A DNA stretch of 64,000 nt from Pseudomonas pergaminensis (GCF_024112395.2 NZ_CP078013.2:5984501-6048500), one strand, 5' to 3'; shown: positions 51,969-61,697, counted from the first letter of the stretch. The notes: a model not told the origin generated them from the letters alone. Translations and numbers: made by a program.

Positions 51969-52250
51969 TTAAGCGTAGGTGTCGATCAAGGTACCGAGCA
52001 TTTCATCCGAAGCCTTGGCGACTTTTGCACCCAGCTCCACTTGGAATTTACCTTGGGCCATTTCCACCATATTGCTTGCCGAGTTGGACGGTTGGGCCCG
52101 ATCGTTGGCTTGCAGACGGTCGCTTTGCGCATCCGATGGCTGGGTGGTCGCGGCGCTGGCAATTTTGCCGGCGGCCTGGTCGACACGGTTCTGCCCGGCC
52201 TGAATAGTGCTCAGCCCCGAGTAAAACGCGCTGCTTCCAGAGATTTCCAT
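51969..52250 (-). CDS. Small protein resembling fused termini of flagellar axial proteins
   Basis: A 93-residue protein of unknown function. The N-terminal ~30 residues (SSAFYSGLSTIQAGQNRVDQAAGKIA) look like the start of rod/hook proteins. The C terminus (NMVEMAQGKFQVELGAKVAKASDEMLGTLIDTY) resembles their conserved C-terminal coiled helix. The middle is a short serine/glutamine-rich linker. No export signal other than the flagellar-like N terminus is visible. It lies 106 bp downstream of bioD in the same orientation. A homologue between bioD and the acyl-CoA dehydrogenases exists in P. aeruginosa as I recall, annotated hypothetical. Confidence 0.75.
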   Translation of the reverse strand: MEISGSSAFYSGLSTIQAGQNRVDQAAGKIASAATTQPSDAQSDRLQANDRAQPSNSASNMVEMAQGKFQVELGAKVAKASDEMLGTLIDTYA

Positions 52251-52356
52251 GGCGTAAGCCTGCCTTTAGAGAATCGTGAAGTTGAATTGAAGCAGATATC
52301 CCGGCAAACAGCCCGTCAAAAACACTAATGGCATAATGCCTTGCTGATAGCCAAAA

Positions 52357-53037
52357 TCAGTCAAGCAGGTCCAATTGCAAGTATTCAGCAACGGCTTCGG
52401 CCCCGGCGTGCTTGAGTTTGGGCACGCGCCCCAGGCAGGGTGCAGGCAGCCGCTCGGCGAGGGTGGCGAGGTTCTCTTCCAGACGAGAGGTCTTCGGGTC
52501 GATGATATTTGCCACCCAACCGGCCAACTGCAAACCGTCCCGGGCGATGGCTTCGGCGGTAAGCAAGGCATGGCTGATGCAACCCAGGCGCACGCCTACC
52601 ACCAGGATCACTGGCAGCTTGAGCGCCATGGCCAAATCCGACAGGTTCGCCTGATCCGCCAGTGGCACGCGCCAACCGCCTGCGCCTTCGATCAAGGTGA
52701 AATCTGCCTGCCGCGCCAGAATCTGTTGCATGGGTTTAAGCAAGGATTGCACTGTCAGTGATACACCCGCCTCACGCGCCGCCAAATGCGGCGCGATGGC
52801 CGGTTCAAACGCCACCGGGTTGACCTCGGCATAACTCAAGGGCAAGGAACATTCGGCCAACAACGCCAGGGCATCGGCGTTGCGCAGGCCCTTGGGCGTG
52901 ACCTGGCAGCCGGATGCCACGGGCTTACCGGCCGCCGTGCTTCTGCCGGCTTGCCGCGCAGCGTGCAACAGGCCGGCGGCGACAGTGGTCTTGCCGACGT
53001 CGGTGTCGGTCCCGGTGATAAAGTAAGCGGCGCTCAT
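52357..53037 (-). CDS. bioD: Dethiobiotin synthetase
   Basis: Carboxylates 7,8-diaminopelargonate with ATP to form dethiobiotin. The 226-residue P-loop protein has [33 protein letters not shown], and [19 protein letters not shown]. It overlaps the end of bioC by 4 nt and is the last gene of the bio operon. Confidence 0.96.
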   Translation of the reverse strand: MSAAYFITGTDTDVGKTTVAAGLLHAARQAGRSTAAGKPVASGCQVTPKGLRNADALALLAECSLPLSYAEVNPVAFEPAIAPHLAAREAGVSLTVQSLLKPMQQILARQADFTLIEGAGGWRVPLADQANLSDLAMALKLPVILVVGVRLGCISHALLTAEAIARDGLQLAGWVANIIDPKTSRLEENLATLAERLPAPCLGRVPKLKHAGAEAVAEYLQLDLLD

Positions 53038-53846
53038 AGAGGTTTCTCCAGTACGGCATACACCACTTGGTAAGTCGCCGGCAGGCCCGGGGCCTGGCGG
53101 AACTGCTCATAGGCTTGCACCAGTGCAACAATCCGCGCGCGGCCCGTCAACCCTCCTGGCCGCCCCGGATTGAGGTTATGGGCGCCCAAGGCCTTCAATT
53201 CGTGGGTCAGGCTGCGCACGTCCGGGTAATGCAGCACATGGGGGCGCCGTTCCAGGCTGACCACTCGCAGCCCGCTGCCCGCGCACAGTTGTTGATAAGC
53301 CTCGAACGTACGGAAGCGATTGACGTGCACCAGTCCATCCGCCGCGCGCCAGCTTTCGCGCAGCTCTTGCAGGGTGCCCACGCAGAGACTGGCGAAAGCC
53401 AGCACACCGCCCGGTTGCAACACGCGATAGGCCTCACTGAGAACCGCCTCGAAGTTGGCGCACCATTGCACGGCAAGGCTGGAGAAGACCAATCCCAGGC
53501 TTTCATCCTTGAGCGGCAAGCGCTCCGCATCACCCGCGACGAAGTGATGTGCGCCCCCCAAGGGGCGTGCGTGGTTGAGCATGCCCTCGGCGATATCCAG
53601 CGCAATGCCTTGGCTTGCCGGCAACCGTTCGGCCAGCACGCGGCTGAAATACCCGGTGCCGCAGCCCATGTCCAGCCAGCGTTGTGGCGCAGTGCTCGCC
53701 GGCAAGCGCGCCAGCAATTGGCTGCCCACCGCCCGCTGCAACTCGGCGACGCTGTCGTAACTGGCAGCCGCGCGGGAAAAGGAAGCCGCCACCTGGCGCT
53801 TGTCCGGCAAGGCCCCCGGCAGCGGGGCGTGGGATAAATCAGTCAT
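53034..53846 (-). CDS. bioC: Malonyl-ACP O-methyltransferase
   Basis: BioC methylates malonyl-ACP so fatty acid synthesis can build the pimeloyl chain. The 270-residue SAM methyltransferase shows [23 protein letters not shown], the SAM-binding [20 protein letters not shown] and [15 protein letters not shown] take ATG 53846 (8-nt overlap with bioH: ATGACTGA); ATG 53858 is also possible. Longer in-frame starts run through bioH and are rejected. Confidence 0.93.
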   Translation of the reverse strand: MTDLSHAPLPGALPDKRQVAASFSRAAASYDSVAELQRAVGSQLLARLPASTAPQRWLDMGCGTGYFSRVLAERLPASQGIALDIAEGMLNHARPLGGAHHFVAGDAERLPLKDESLGLVFSSLAVQWCANFEAVLSEAYRVLQPGGVLAFASLCVGTLQELRESWRAADGLVHVNRFRTFEAYQQLCAGSGLRVVSLERRPHVLHYPDVRSLTHELKALGAHNLNPGRPGGLTGRARIVALVQAYEQFRQAPGLPATYQVVYAVLEKPL

Positions 53847-54570
53847 CGACGCACTCATGCAAAAAAGCCTGGATCGCCCCCGCAACACCGTGGGGGTCCT
53901 CCAGAAGAAACGCGTGGCCGGCCTGTTCAATCAGGCCGATTTCAACATCGGGGAGCAAGGCCAGCAGGTCGCTGGCGGCTTCGGCGGGCACCAGCCCGTC
54001 CAGTCCGGCGAACAGGTGCAACTGTGGCCCGCGATACGCCAACAAGGCCTCGCGTGTGTCGAGTTGGGCGAGCAGTTCAAGCCCGGGCATCAACACGCTC
54101 GACGGCGTATTCGGTGCGCCGCTGACCAGCAGGCGCGACAACCCGCGCGGGTCTTCGGCCCCCTTGGCGCACAACAGGCCGAAACGCTTGAGGGTGACCT
54201 GGGAGTCGGCATGGCAGCCGGCGAGAAAGGCGTCGAAGGTCTCGGCGGGCATCGCGCTCGGCCAATCGTCGTGGGCGACAAAACACGGGTTGCTCGCCAG
54301 GGTCAGCAGGCCGCAACAGCGTTCGCCGCGCCGCGCCGCCAACTCCGACGCCAGCATGCCTCCCAGGGACCAGCCGCCCAGCCAGGCGTTGTCCGGCAGC
54401 GTGGCGTCGAGTTCGTCGAGCCATTCAGCCAGGTCGCTGGAATCCAGCGCAGGCAACGGCTCGATCTGCACCTGCAGGTGCTCGTCCAACCCCTGCAACG
54501 CAGCGGCCAACGGTTCCAGCGGCGATACGCCCAGGCCCCAGCCGGGGAGCAATATCAGTCGATCACGCAT
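53839..54570 (-). CDS. bioH: Pimeloyl-ACP methyl ester carboxylesterase
   Basis: BioH removes the methyl group to end the BioC/BioH pimeloyl pathway. The 243-residue alpha/beta hydrolase has the nucleophile elbow [10 protein letters not shown], with the acid and histidine regions near [12 protein letters not shown] and [12 protein letters not shown]. It overlaps bioF by 8 nt and bioC by 8 nt, so the order bioF-bioH-bioC-bioD is tightly packed. Confidence 0.94.
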   Translation of the reverse strand: MRDRLILLPGWGLGVSPLEPLAAALQGLDEHLQVQIEPLPALDSSDLAEWLDELDATLPDNAWLGGWSLGGMLASELAARRGERCCGLLTLASNPCFVAHDDWPSAMPAETFDAFLAGCHADSQVTLKRFGLLCAKGAEDPRGLSRLLVSGAPNTPSSVLMPGLELLAQLDTREALLAYRGPQLHLFAGLDGLVPAEAASDLLALLPDVEIGLIEQAGHAFLLEDPHGVAGAIQAFLHECVDD

Positions 54571-55744
54571 GGCTTCGCTCCGAACTGCCTAACAAGCGGA
54601 AACACGCCTCCAATGCGTTTAACAATAGCTGCACCTGCGCCGCGCTGTGGGCTGCCGTCAGCGTCACGCGTAAACGCGCGCTGCCCGCCGGCACGGTAGG
54701 TGGACGGATCGCGGTGACCATCAAGCCGCGCTCGCGCAGCATCTGCGACAGGCGCACGGCCTTGGCGCTGTCGCCGATCAGGATCGGCTGGATCGGCGTG
54801 AAGCTGTCCATCAGGTCCAGGCCCAGCTGCTCGGCCCCCTGGCGGAACTGGCGGATCAAACCACTGAGGTGCTCGCGTCGCCAATGTTCTGTGCGCAACA
54901 GCTCCACGCTTTTGAGGGTGGCGCACGCCAGCGCAGGCGGTTGGCTGGTGGTGTAGATGTACGGGCGGGCGAACTGGATCAGGCTTTCGATCAGGTCTTC
55001 ACTGCCGGCCACAAAAGCGCCGGCGGTGCCGAATGCTTTGCCCAGGGTGCCGACCAATACCGGCACGTCGTCCTGGCTCAGGCCGAAATGCTCGACGATC
55101 CCACCGCCATTGGCGCCCAATGGGCCGAAGCCATGGGCATCGTCCACCATCAACCAGGCGCCTTTGGCCTTGGTTTCACGGGCCAGCGCGGGCAGGTCTG
55201 CCAGGTCGCCGTCCATGCTGAACACGCCGTCGGTGACCACCAGGGTATTGCCGGTGGCTTTCTCCAGGCGCTTGGCCAGGCTGTCAGCGTCGTTGTGCAG
55301 GTAGCGGTTGAAGCGCGCACCGGAGAGCAAGCCTGCATCCAACAGCGAGGCATGGTTGAGGCGGTCTTCCAGCACCGTATCGCCCTGCCCCACCAACGCC
55401 GTGACTGCGCCGAGGTTGGCCATGTAGCCCGTGGTAAACAGCAGCGCACGCGGGCGACCGGTGAGGTCCGCCAGGGCTTCTTCCAGCTCATGGTGCGGCG
55501 TGGCATGCCCAACCACCAGGTGCGAAGCGCCACCGCCCACGCCCCAGCGGGAGGCTCCGGCGCGCCAGGCTTCGATCACCTGCGGGTGATTGGCCAGGCC
55601 CAGGTAATCGTTGTTGCAGAACGCCAGCAGCGGCTGGCCGTCCACCACCACGTCCGGGCCTTGGGGGCTGTCCAGCAGCGGGCGTTGGCGATAAAGGTGT
55701 TCGGCACGGCGGGCAGCGAGGCGCGCGGCGAGATCGAAAGACAT
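54563..55744 (-). CDS. bioF: 8-amino-7-oxononanoate synthase
   Basis: Condenses pimeloyl-ACP and alanine to form 8-amino-7-oxononanoate. The 393-residue PLP enzyme begins [20 protein letters not shown]. It shows [44 protein letters not shown] and the PLP-lysine region [14 protein letters not shown]. It is 114 bp downstream of bioB, the only sizeable gap in the operon. Confidence 0.96.
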   Translation of the reverse strand: MSFDLAARLAARRAEHLYRQRPLLDSPQGPDVVVDGQPLLAFCNNDYLGLANHPQVIEAWRAGASRWGVGGGASHLVVGHATPHHELEEALADLTGRPRALLFTTGYMANLGAVTALVGQGDTVLEDRLNHASLLDAGLLSGARFNRYLHNDADSLAKRLEKATGNTLVVTDGVFSMDGDLADLPALARETKAKGAWLMVDDAHGFGPLGANGGGIVEHFGLSQDDVPVLVGTLGKAFGTAGAFVAGSEDLIESLIQFARPYIYTTSQPPALACATLKSVELLRTEHWRREHLSGLIRQFRQGAEQLGLDLMDSFTPIQPILIGDSAKAVRLSQMLRERGLMVTAIRPPTVPAGSARLRVTLTAAHSAAQVQLLLNALEACFRLLGSSERSHA

Positions 55745-55783
55745 GCTGGCCTCGATTTAACAGGATTAACTCAGTCGAGAATG

Positions 55784-55853
55784 TCGGAGGGGCTGCTTCG
55801 CAGCCCTGCGCAGGACAAGCCTGCTCACCACAGCAAGCCGGCTCCTACAGGGT
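55784..55853. repeat. Hairpin plus degenerate REP between bioB and bioF
   Basis: GGGCTGC-TTC-GCAGCCC (55790-55806) is a tight hairpin, followed by a REP-like half CAAGCCGGCTCCTAC. It may reduce bioF expression relative to bioB; there is no U tract on the transcribed strand. Confidence 0.55.
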
Positions 55854-55858
55854 CCGAG

Positions 55859-56914
55859 TCAAACAACGGCGTTATAAAACTGCTCGCTGCTCTTCTGCTC
55901 CACCAACGCCTGCTCGATCGCCGCTTGATGCACCTCGTCCGCGTGCTCTTCGCGCGCTTCCGGCAGGATGCCCAGGCGCGAGAACAGTTGCATGTCCTTG
56001 TCGGCCTGCGGGTTGGCGGTGGTCAGCAACTTGTCGCCGTAGAAGATCGAGTTGGCACCGGCAAAGAACGCCAGGGCCTGCATCTGCTCGTTCATCGCTT
56101 CACGGCCGGCCGACAGGCGCACATGGGACTGCGGCATCAGGATGCGCGCCACGGCGAGCATGCGGATGAAGTCGAAGGGGTCGATGTCCTCGGCGTTTTC
56201 CAGCGGCGTGCCGGCGACTTTCACCAGCATGTTGATCGGCACCGATTCCGGATGCTCCGGCAGGTTGGCCAACTGGATCAGCAGGTTGGCGCGGTCGTCG
56301 AGGGACTCGCCCATGCCGAGGATGCCACCGGAGCAGATCTTCATCCCTGAATCACGCACATAGGCGAGGGTTTGCAGACGCTCGCTGTAGGTGCGGGTGG
56401 TGATGATGCTGCCGTAGAACTCCGGCGAAGTGTCGAGGTTGTGGTTGTAGTAGTCGAGGCCGGCCTGGGCCAAGGCCTCGGTCTGGTCCTGGTCGAGGCG
56501 GCCAAGGGTCATGCAGGTTTCCAGGCCCATGGCCTTTACGCCTTTGACCATTTGTAGCACGTAGGGCATGTCTTTGGCCGACGGGTGCTTCCAGGCTGCG
56601 CCCATGCAGAAGCGGGTCGACCCGATGGCTTTGGCGCGAGCGGCCTCTTCGAGGACCTTCTGCACTTCCATCAGCTTCTCTTTTTCCAGGCCGGTGTTGT
56701 AGTGGCCCGACTGCGGACAATATTTGCAATCTTCCGGGCAGGCGCCGGTTTTGATCGAGAGCAGCGTCGACACTTGCACACGATTGGCGTCGAAATGCGC
56801 GCGGTGCACGGTCTGCGCCTGGAACAGCAGGTCATTGAAGGGCTGCACGAACAGCGCTTTGACTTCGGCGAGGGACCAATCGTGACGCAAAGTGGCGGTG
56901 GTGCTGGCGCTCAT
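55859..56914 (-). CDS. bioB: Biotin synthase (radical SAM)
   Basis: Inserts sulfur into dethiobiotin. The 351-residue protein has the radical-SAM cysteines in [17 protein letters not shown], and the family C-terminal region with [15 protein letters not shown]. The start is ATG 56914 with AAGGA about 8 bases upstream. It is transcribed away from comF. A TTGACA -35 and a BirA-type operator sit in the shared region, which suggests biotin repression of the whole bioBFHCD run. Confidence 0.97.
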   Translation of the reverse strand: MSASTTATLRHDWSLAEVKALFVQPFNDLLFQAQTVHRAHFDANRVQVSTLLSIKTGACPEDCKYCPQSGHYNTGLEKEKLMEVQKVLEEAARAKAIGSTRFCMGAAWKHPSAKDMPYVLQMVKGVKAMGLETCMTLGRLDQDQTEALAQAGLDYYNHNLDTSPEFYGSIITTRTYSERLQTLAYVRDSGMKICSGGILGMGESLDDRANLLIQLANLPEHPESVPINMLVKVAGTPLENAEDIDPFDFIRMLAVARILMPQSHVRLSAGREAMNEQMQALAFFAGANSIFYGDKLLTTANPQADKDMQLFSRLGILPEAREEHADEVHQAAIEQALVEQKSSEQFYNAVV

Positions 56915-56990
56915 GGGCGATTCCTTGATTATGCTTTGGCAAGCGCTGCGGGAAGGGCAATACCCACAGGCACGACACGGATGCTCGGCA

Positions 56991-57018
56991 TATTTAAGGA
57001 AGATTCATGCACTGTCAA
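56991..57018 (-). promoter_or_regulatory. bioB promoter
   Basis: On the minus strand, a perfect TTGACA (57018-57013) precedes TAAATA (56996-56991) by 16 bases. bioB starts 77 bases after that -10. The -35 is part of the left half of the BirA-like operator. Confidence 0.55.
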
Positions 57019-57744
57019 CCCGACTACAAACACGAGGTTTACATCTGGTTAAAAAACGCTCAACCCTGTTTAATCTGCGATGAAGCGACCGACTCCGCCA
57101 ATTGTGTATGCAACGTCTGCGAAACCGAGCTTCCCTGGCTGCTGGAACACTGCGAGGTGTGCGCCCTGCCCCTGCCAATGGAGGGCCTGATCTGCGGTCA
57201 ATGCCAGAAACACCCTCCTGCCTTTAAACAGGTGATCGCACCTTGGACCTACAGCTTTCCCATCGACAGCCTGATCAGCCGCTTCAAGCACCAGGCGCGC
57301 TGGCCCCTTGGGCAGATGCTCGCGCGGCTTTTGGCGCAGCACCTGCAACACCGCCTCGACAATAGCGAACTCACACGGCCCGAATGCTTGCTGCCGGTGC
57401 CCATGGCACGCCAGCGCCTGCGCGAACGCGGCTATAACCAGGCGCTGATGCTGGCGCGTTGGCTCAGCACCGACCTGAACATCCCCTACGATGCACAGCT
57501 GTTGTTACGCCCCCATGAAACTGTCGCCCAGCAAGCCCTCGATGCCAAGACCCGCAAACGCAACTTGCTCGGCGCTTTCGCACTGGCGCCCGACGCCCAG
57601 GTGCAAGGCCGCCACCTGGCCCTGGTCGACGACGTACTCACCACCGGCGCCACCGCCCACAGCCTGGCGCGGTTGTTGATGCAGGCCGGCGCGCGGCAGG
57701 TCGATGTGTACTGCCTGGCGCGCACGCCCAAACCCGGCAGCTGA
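57007..57744 (+). CDS. comF: ComF family amidophosphoribosyltransferase-like protein
   Basis: A 245-residue protein related to ComFC/GntX. A cysteine-rich N-terminal zinc-finger-like region (CLICD, CVCNVCETELPW, CEVCALPLP, CGQC) is followed by a type I phosphoribosyltransferase fold with LALVDDVLTTGATAHS. ComF proteins help DNA uptake during natural transformation, but no enzyme activity is established. It is divergent from bioB with 92 bp between starts. The first 13 codons contain a BirA-type operator. Confidence 0.93.
   Translation: MHCQPDYKHEVYIWLKNAQPCLICDEATDSANCVCNVCETELPWLLEHCEVCALPLPMEGLICGQCQKHPPAFKQVIAPWTYSFPIDSLISRFKHQARWPLGQMLARLLAQHLQHRLDNSELTRPECLLPVPMARQRLRERGYNQALMLARWLSTDLNIPYDAQLLLRPHETVAQQALDAKTRKRNLLGAFALAPDAQVQGRHLALVDDVLTTGATAHSLARLLMQAGARQVDVYCLARTPKPGS
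57013..57043. promoter_or_regulatory. BirA-type biotin operator
   Basis: TGTCAACC (57013-57020), 15 bases, then GGTTTACA (57036-57043). The reported bacterial BirA consensus is TTGTAAACC-N14/15-GGTTTACAA. The right half matches fully; the left half differs by one base in this 8-mer. It overlaps the bioB -35 and the first codons of comF. Confidence 0.6.
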
Positions 57745-57802
57745 CTTGACTCCCGCCCACCTTGCCCGCAACGTTCAGCCCATCACATCGAAGCGTATCC
57801 CT

Positions 57803-58567
57803 ATGTCTCTGCCTGCATCCCTCAGCCAACACATCATCCGTCGCCCCCAGCGCATTGCCCTGCTGGCGCATATCGCCGAGCAGGGCTCCATCACCCGGGC
57901 CGCGAAAAGCGCCGGTTTGAGTTACAAGGCGGCGTGGGATGCCATCGACGAGTTGAACAACCTGGCGCAAAAACCGCTGGTAGAACGCAGCGTTGGCGGC
58001 AAAGGCGGCGGTGGCGCCAAGCTGACGGCCGAGGGCGAGCGCGTGCTGCGTCTTTACCAACGCCTGCAAGCGGTGCAGGCCGAAGTGCTGGGCTCGGATG
58101 AAGCCGCCAGTGACTTCAACCTACTTGGCCGCTTGATGCTGCGCACCAGTGCACGTAACCAATTGCACGGCCAGGTCATCGCCATCGAGCCGCATGGCCG
58201 GAATGACCTGATCCGCCTGCAACTGGCGGGTGGGCTGAGCCTGGATGCGCAGATCACCCGTGACAGCACGCAGCGGCTGGAACTGGAAACCGGTGTTGAA
58301 GTGGTCGCACTGATCAAGGCCGGCTGGTTGGAACTGCTGGCGGCCGGGTGCCCTGCAACAACTGGACACAATTGCATGAGCGGCACCGTCGACGCCATTC
58401 TCGACGCCGACGACGGCCCCAGCGAAGTCCGCATCGCCCTGCCCAGCGGCCAGGTTTTGTGCGCCCTGGCGCAGCCCGACGCACTCAAGGCCCTGGGCGC
58501 CGCCGAAGGCCAGGCGATCCAGGTGCAATTCGCACCGAGCAATGTGCTGCTCGGAACGCCGGTGTAG
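57803..58567 (+). CDS. ModE-like regulator with TOBE (molybdate-binding) domains
   Basis: A 254-residue protein with an N-terminal LysR/ModE-type HTH (LLAHIAEQGSITRAAKSAGLSYKAAWDAIDELN, then VERSVGGKGGGGAKLTAEG). Two C-terminal TOBE/Mop repeats follow (SARNQLHGQVIAIEPHGRNDLIRLQLAGG and SGTVDAILDADDGPSEVRIALPSGQ). ModE family members bind molybdate and repress mod transporter genes, but no mod operon is present here, so it acts in trans or on a local target. ATG 57803 is used because it starts directly before the HTH. Confidence 0.87.
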   Translation: MSLPASLSQHIIRRPQRIALLAHIAEQGSITRAAKSAGLSYKAAWDAIDELNNLAQKPLVERSVGGKGGGGAKLTAEGERVLRLYQRLQAVQAEVLGSDEAASDFNLLGRLMLRTSARNQLHGQVIAIEPHGRNDLIRLQLAGGLSLDAQITRDSTQRLELETGVEVVALIKAGWLELLAAGCPATTGHNCMSGTVDAILDADDGPSEVRIALPSGQVLCALAQPDALKALGAAEGQAIQVQFAPSNVLLGTPV

Positions 58568-58585
58568 CCGCCGCCCGTATTCAAA

Positions 58586-58619
58586 CTGCAACAATTTCGT
58601 CACGCCCGCTCCTTATGGT
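58586..58619 (+). promoter_or_regulatory. Pho-box-like element before the PhoX gene
   Basis: CTGCAAC-AATT-TCGTCAC (58586-58603) matches 12 of 18 positions of the E. coli phoA Pho box as I recall it. It is followed 10 bases later by TATGGT (58614-58619), the spacing PhoB promoters use. The phoX ATG is 27 bases further. Confidence 0.4.
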
Positions 58620-58646
58620 GTCTGCAAAAACCGCAGGGAGCCTGAG

Positions 58647-60545
58647 ATGAGCCTATTAGAAGAAAACCAAGCCACCGACCTTGAACAGATGGTCGGCCTC
58701 ACCCGCCGCCGCTTCATCGGCGCCGGCGCCTTGTGCGGTGCCGCGATGTTCCTGGGTGGCAACCTGCTGACCCGCAGCGCCCTGGCCGTCAACGCCGCCA
58801 GCGCCAGCCCGCTGCTGGGCTTTACCAGCATCGCCGCCGCCACCAGCGACGCCATCACCTTGCCGCCGGGCTACAGCGCCTCGGTGCTGATCAGTTGGGG
58901 CCAGCCACTGAGCAAGAGCGCGCCGGCCTTCGACCCGTCCGGCAACGGCACGGCCAAGGCCCAAGAACAGCAGTTCGGTGACAACAACGACGGCATGAGC
59001 CTGTTCGCCTTTCCCGGCGACGACAACCGCGCGTTGATGGCAATCAACAACGAATACACTAACTACCGCTACCTTTTTGCCCACGGCGGCGCGCCGCAAT
59101 CGGCCGAAGATGTGCACAAGGCCCAGGCCAGCGAAGGCGTGTCGGTGATCGAAGTGCGGCGCAAGGGCGACACCTGGCAGTTCGTCCAGGACTCGCGCTA
59201 CAACCGGCGCATCCACGGCAACTCGCCGATCCGCCTCAGTGGCCCTGCCGCTGGCCACGCCTGGCTGAAGACCAGCGCCGACAAAACCGGCAAGAAGGCC
59301 CTCGGCACCTTCCAGAACTGCGCCAACGGCAAGACACCGTGGGGCACTTACCTGACCTGCGAAGAGAACTTCACTGACTGCTTCGGCAGCACCGACCCAC
59401 AACAAACCTTCGACGCCGGGCAGAAACGCTATGGCGTGGTGGCGGCCAGTAAAGAGATCAACTGGCACCCGCACGACCCGCGCTTCGACCTCGCCAAGAA
59501 CCCCAACGAACTCAATCGCCATGGCTGGGTGGTGGAAATCGACCCGTTCGACCCGCAGTCCACGCCGGTCAAACGCACCGCCCTGGGCCGCTTCAAGCAC
59601 GAGAACGCCGCCCTGGCCGAAACCCGTGACGGCCGGGCCGTGGTGTACATGGGCGACGACGAGCGCGGCGAGTTCATCTACAAGTTCGTCAGCCGCGACA
59701 AGATCAACCACAAGAACCCCAAGGCCAACAAAGACCTGCTCGACCACGGCACCTTGTACGTGGCGATCTTCGACGCGGGCGACGGCAACGCCGATCATCC
59801 CAAGGGCAAGGGCCAGTGGGTCGAGTTGACGCACGGCAAGAACGGCATCGACGCCAGCACCGGCTTCGCCAGCCAGGCCGAAGTGCTGATCCACGCACGC
59901 CTCGCCGCCAGTGTGGTGAAAGCCACGCGCATGGACCGCCCGGAATGGATCGTCGTCAGCCCCACCGATGGCCAGGTCTATTGCACCCTCACCAACAACG
60001 CCAAGCGCGGTGAAGACGGCCAGCCGGTGGGTGGCCCCAACCCGCGTGAAAAAAACGTCTATGGTCAGATCTTGCGCTGGAAGGCCGATGCGGATAACCA
60101 CGGCTCAACGGCATTCAGCTGGGACCTGTTTGTGGTGGCCGGCAACCCGGGCGTGCACGCTGGCACACCGAAAGGCGGCTCGTCGAATATCAACCCGCAG
60201 AACATGTTCAACAGCCCTGATGGCCTGGGGTTCGACAAGGCCGGGCGCTTGTGGATCCTTACCGATGGCGACTACAGCAATGCCGGCGACTTCGCGGGGA
60301 TGGGCAATAACCAGATGCTCTGCGCCGACCCGTCCACTGGGGAAATCCGCCGCTTCATGGTCGGTCCGGTGGCCTGTGAAGTGACGGGTATCAGCTTCTC
60401 GCCGGATCAGAAGACGCTGTTTGTGGGGATCCAGCACCCAGGCGAAACCGGTGGGTCGACCTGGCCGGAGCACCTGCCGAACGGCAAGCCGCGTTCGTCG
60501 GTGATGGCGATTCGGCGGGATGATGGCGGCATCGTCGGCGCCTGA
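58647..60545 (+). CDS. phoX: PhoX family phosphatase (DUF839), Tat-exported
   Basis: A 632-residue periplasmic calcium/iron-dependent phosphatase of the PhoX family. A twin-arginine signal is clear (TRRRFIGAGALC, Arg20-22, then a hydrophobic stretch ending near RSALA). Family segments include TYLTCEENFTDCFG, WVVEIDPFDP, HENAALAETRDGRAVVYMGDD and FSPDQKTLFVGIQHPGE. ATG 58647 follows GGGAG at 7-base spacing. A Pho-box-like element upstream supports phosphate-starvation control. The exact substrate range is unknown; paralogues exist in pseudomonads. Confidence 0.88.
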   Translation: MSLLEENQATDLEQMVGLTRRRFIGAGALCGAAMFLGGNLLTRSALAVNAASASPLLGFTSIAAATSDAITLPPGYSASVLISWGQPLSKSAPAFDPSGNGTAKAQEQQFGDNNDGMSLFAFPGDDNRALMAINNEYTNYRYLFAHGGAPQSAEDVHKAQASEGVSVIEVRRKGDTWQFVQDSRYNRRIHGNSPIRLSGPAAGHAWLKTSADKTGKKALGTFQNCANGKTPWGTYLTCEENFTDCFGSTDPQQTFDAGQKRYGVVAASKEINWHPHDPRFDLAKNPNELNRHGWVVEIDPFDPQSTPVKRTALGRFKHENAALAETRDGRAVVYMGDDERGEFIYKFVSRDKINHKNPKANKDLLDHGTLYVAIFDAGDGNADHPKGKGQWVELTHGKNGIDASTGFASQAEVLIHARLAASVVKATRMDRPEWIVVSPTDGQVYCTLTNNAKRGEDGQPVGGPNPREKNVYGQILRWKADADNHGSTAFSWDLFVVAGNPGVHAGTPKGGSSNINPQNMFNSPDGLGFDKAGRLWILTDGDYSNAGDFAGMGNNQMLCADPSTGEIRRFMVGPVACEVTGISFSPDQKTLFVGIQHPGETGGSTWPEHLPNGKPRSSVMAIRRDDGGIVGA

Positions 60546-60550
60546 TAAGC

Positions 60551-60641
60551 ACTCTTCGCGAGCAAGCCCGCTCCTACACTTGACCGAGTTCCAGCATGAG
60601 AATGCGGTCGAATGTGGGAGCGGGCTTGCTCGCGAAGGCGT
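60551..60641. repeat. REPIN (GCGGGCTTGCTCGCGAA type)
   Basis: TTCGCGAGCAAGCCCGCTCC and GGAGCGGGCTTGCTCGCGAA are perfect inverted arms about 40 bp apart between phoX and srkA. It is the same subfamily as 3081-3163. Confidence 0.88.
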
Positions 60642-60713
60642 CCGCACAGTCACCACCTATCACTGTTACCATACCCGGCCGGACGCGGCGCCCTGCTGCG
60701 CGCAGGAGTTCGC

Positions 60714-61688
60714 ATGGCCCACCCGTTTGAAACACTCACTCCCGACCTGGTGCTCGACGCTGTCGAAAGCATCGGTTTCCTCAGCGATGCTCGCGTTCTG
60801 GCGCTCAACAGCTACGAAAACCGCGTCTACCAAGTGGGCATCGAAGACTCCGAGCCACTGATTGCCAAGTTCTACCGCCCGCAGCGCTGGACCAACGAGG
60901 CGATCCTCGAAGAACACCGCTTCACCTTCGAACTGGCCGAATGCGAAGTGCCGGTGGTCGCGCCCCTGATCCACAACGGCGAAAGCCTGTTCGAACATGC
61001 CGGGTTCCGCTTCACCTTGTTCCCCCGCCGTGGCGGCCGTGCGCCGGAGCCGGGCAATCTCGATCAACTGTATCGCCTTGGGCAATTGCTCGGCCGTTTG
61101 CATGCGGTGGGCTCCACCCGCCCGTTCGAACACCGCGAAGCCTTGGGCGTGAAGAACTTCGGCCACGACTCCCTCACCACGTTGCTGGAAGGCAATTTCA
61201 TCCCCAAGAGCCTGCTGCCGGCCTACGAGTCCGTGGCCCGCGACCTGCTCAAGCGGGTGGAAGAGGTGTACAAGGCCACGCCGCACAAGAACATCCGCAT
61301 GCACGGCGACTGCCACCCCGGCAACATGATGTGCCGCGACGAGATGTTCCATATCGTCGACCTGGATGACTGCCGCATGGGCCCGGCGGTGCAGGACCTG
61401 TGGATGATGCTCGCCGGCGATCGCCAGGAATGCCTCGGCCAATTGTCGGAATTGATGGACGGCTATCAGGAATTCCATGACTTCGATCCGCGCGAATTGG
61501 CGTTGATCGAACCCCTGCGCGCCCTGCGCCTGATGCACTACAGCGCCTGGCTGGCACGGCGTTGGGACGACCCGGCGTTTCCCCATAGTTTCCCGTGGTT
61601 TGGCAGCGAGCGTTATTGGGGTGATCAGGTGTTGGCGCTGCGTGAGCAACTCTCGGCCCTGAACGAAGAGCCTCTGAAACTCTTCTGA
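60714..61688 (+). CDS. srkA: Stress response kinase A (YihE/SrkA family)
   Basis: A 324-residue Hanks-like kinase of the RdoA/YihE family. It has the catalytic loop HGDCHPGNMM and the metal-binding VDLDDCRMGP. SrkA counteracts stress-induced cell death in E. coli and phosphorylates protein substrates in vitro. ATG 60714 follows CAGGAG by 7 bases; longer in-frame sequence crosses a REPIN and is non-coding. It stands between two REPINs. Confidence 0.92.
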   Translation: MAHPFETLTPDLVLDAVESIGFLSDARVLALNSYENRVYQVGIEDSEPLIAKFYRPQRWTNEAILEEHRFTFELAECEVPVVAPLIHNGESLFEHAGFRFTLFPRRGGRAPEPGNLDQLYRLGQLLGRLHAVGSTRPFEHREALGVKNFGHDSLTTLLEGNFIPKSLLPAYESVARDLLKRVEEVYKATPHKNIRMHGDCHPGNMMCRDEMFHIVDLDDCRMGPAVQDLWMMLAGDRQECLGQLSELMDGYQEFHDFDPRELALIEPLRALRLMHYSAWLARRWDDPAFPHSFPWFGSERYWGDQVLALREQLSALNEEPLKLF

Positions 61689-61697
61689 CAGCTTCTT

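Noticed and set aside
53846..53930. Longer bioC starting at 53930
   Set aside because: The extra codons lie inside bioH in another frame and do not resemble BioC N termini.
54869..56350. 493-codon plus-strand frame across bioF and bioB
   Set aside because: Runs antisense through two clear biotin genes and the REP-like gap; no domain recognised.
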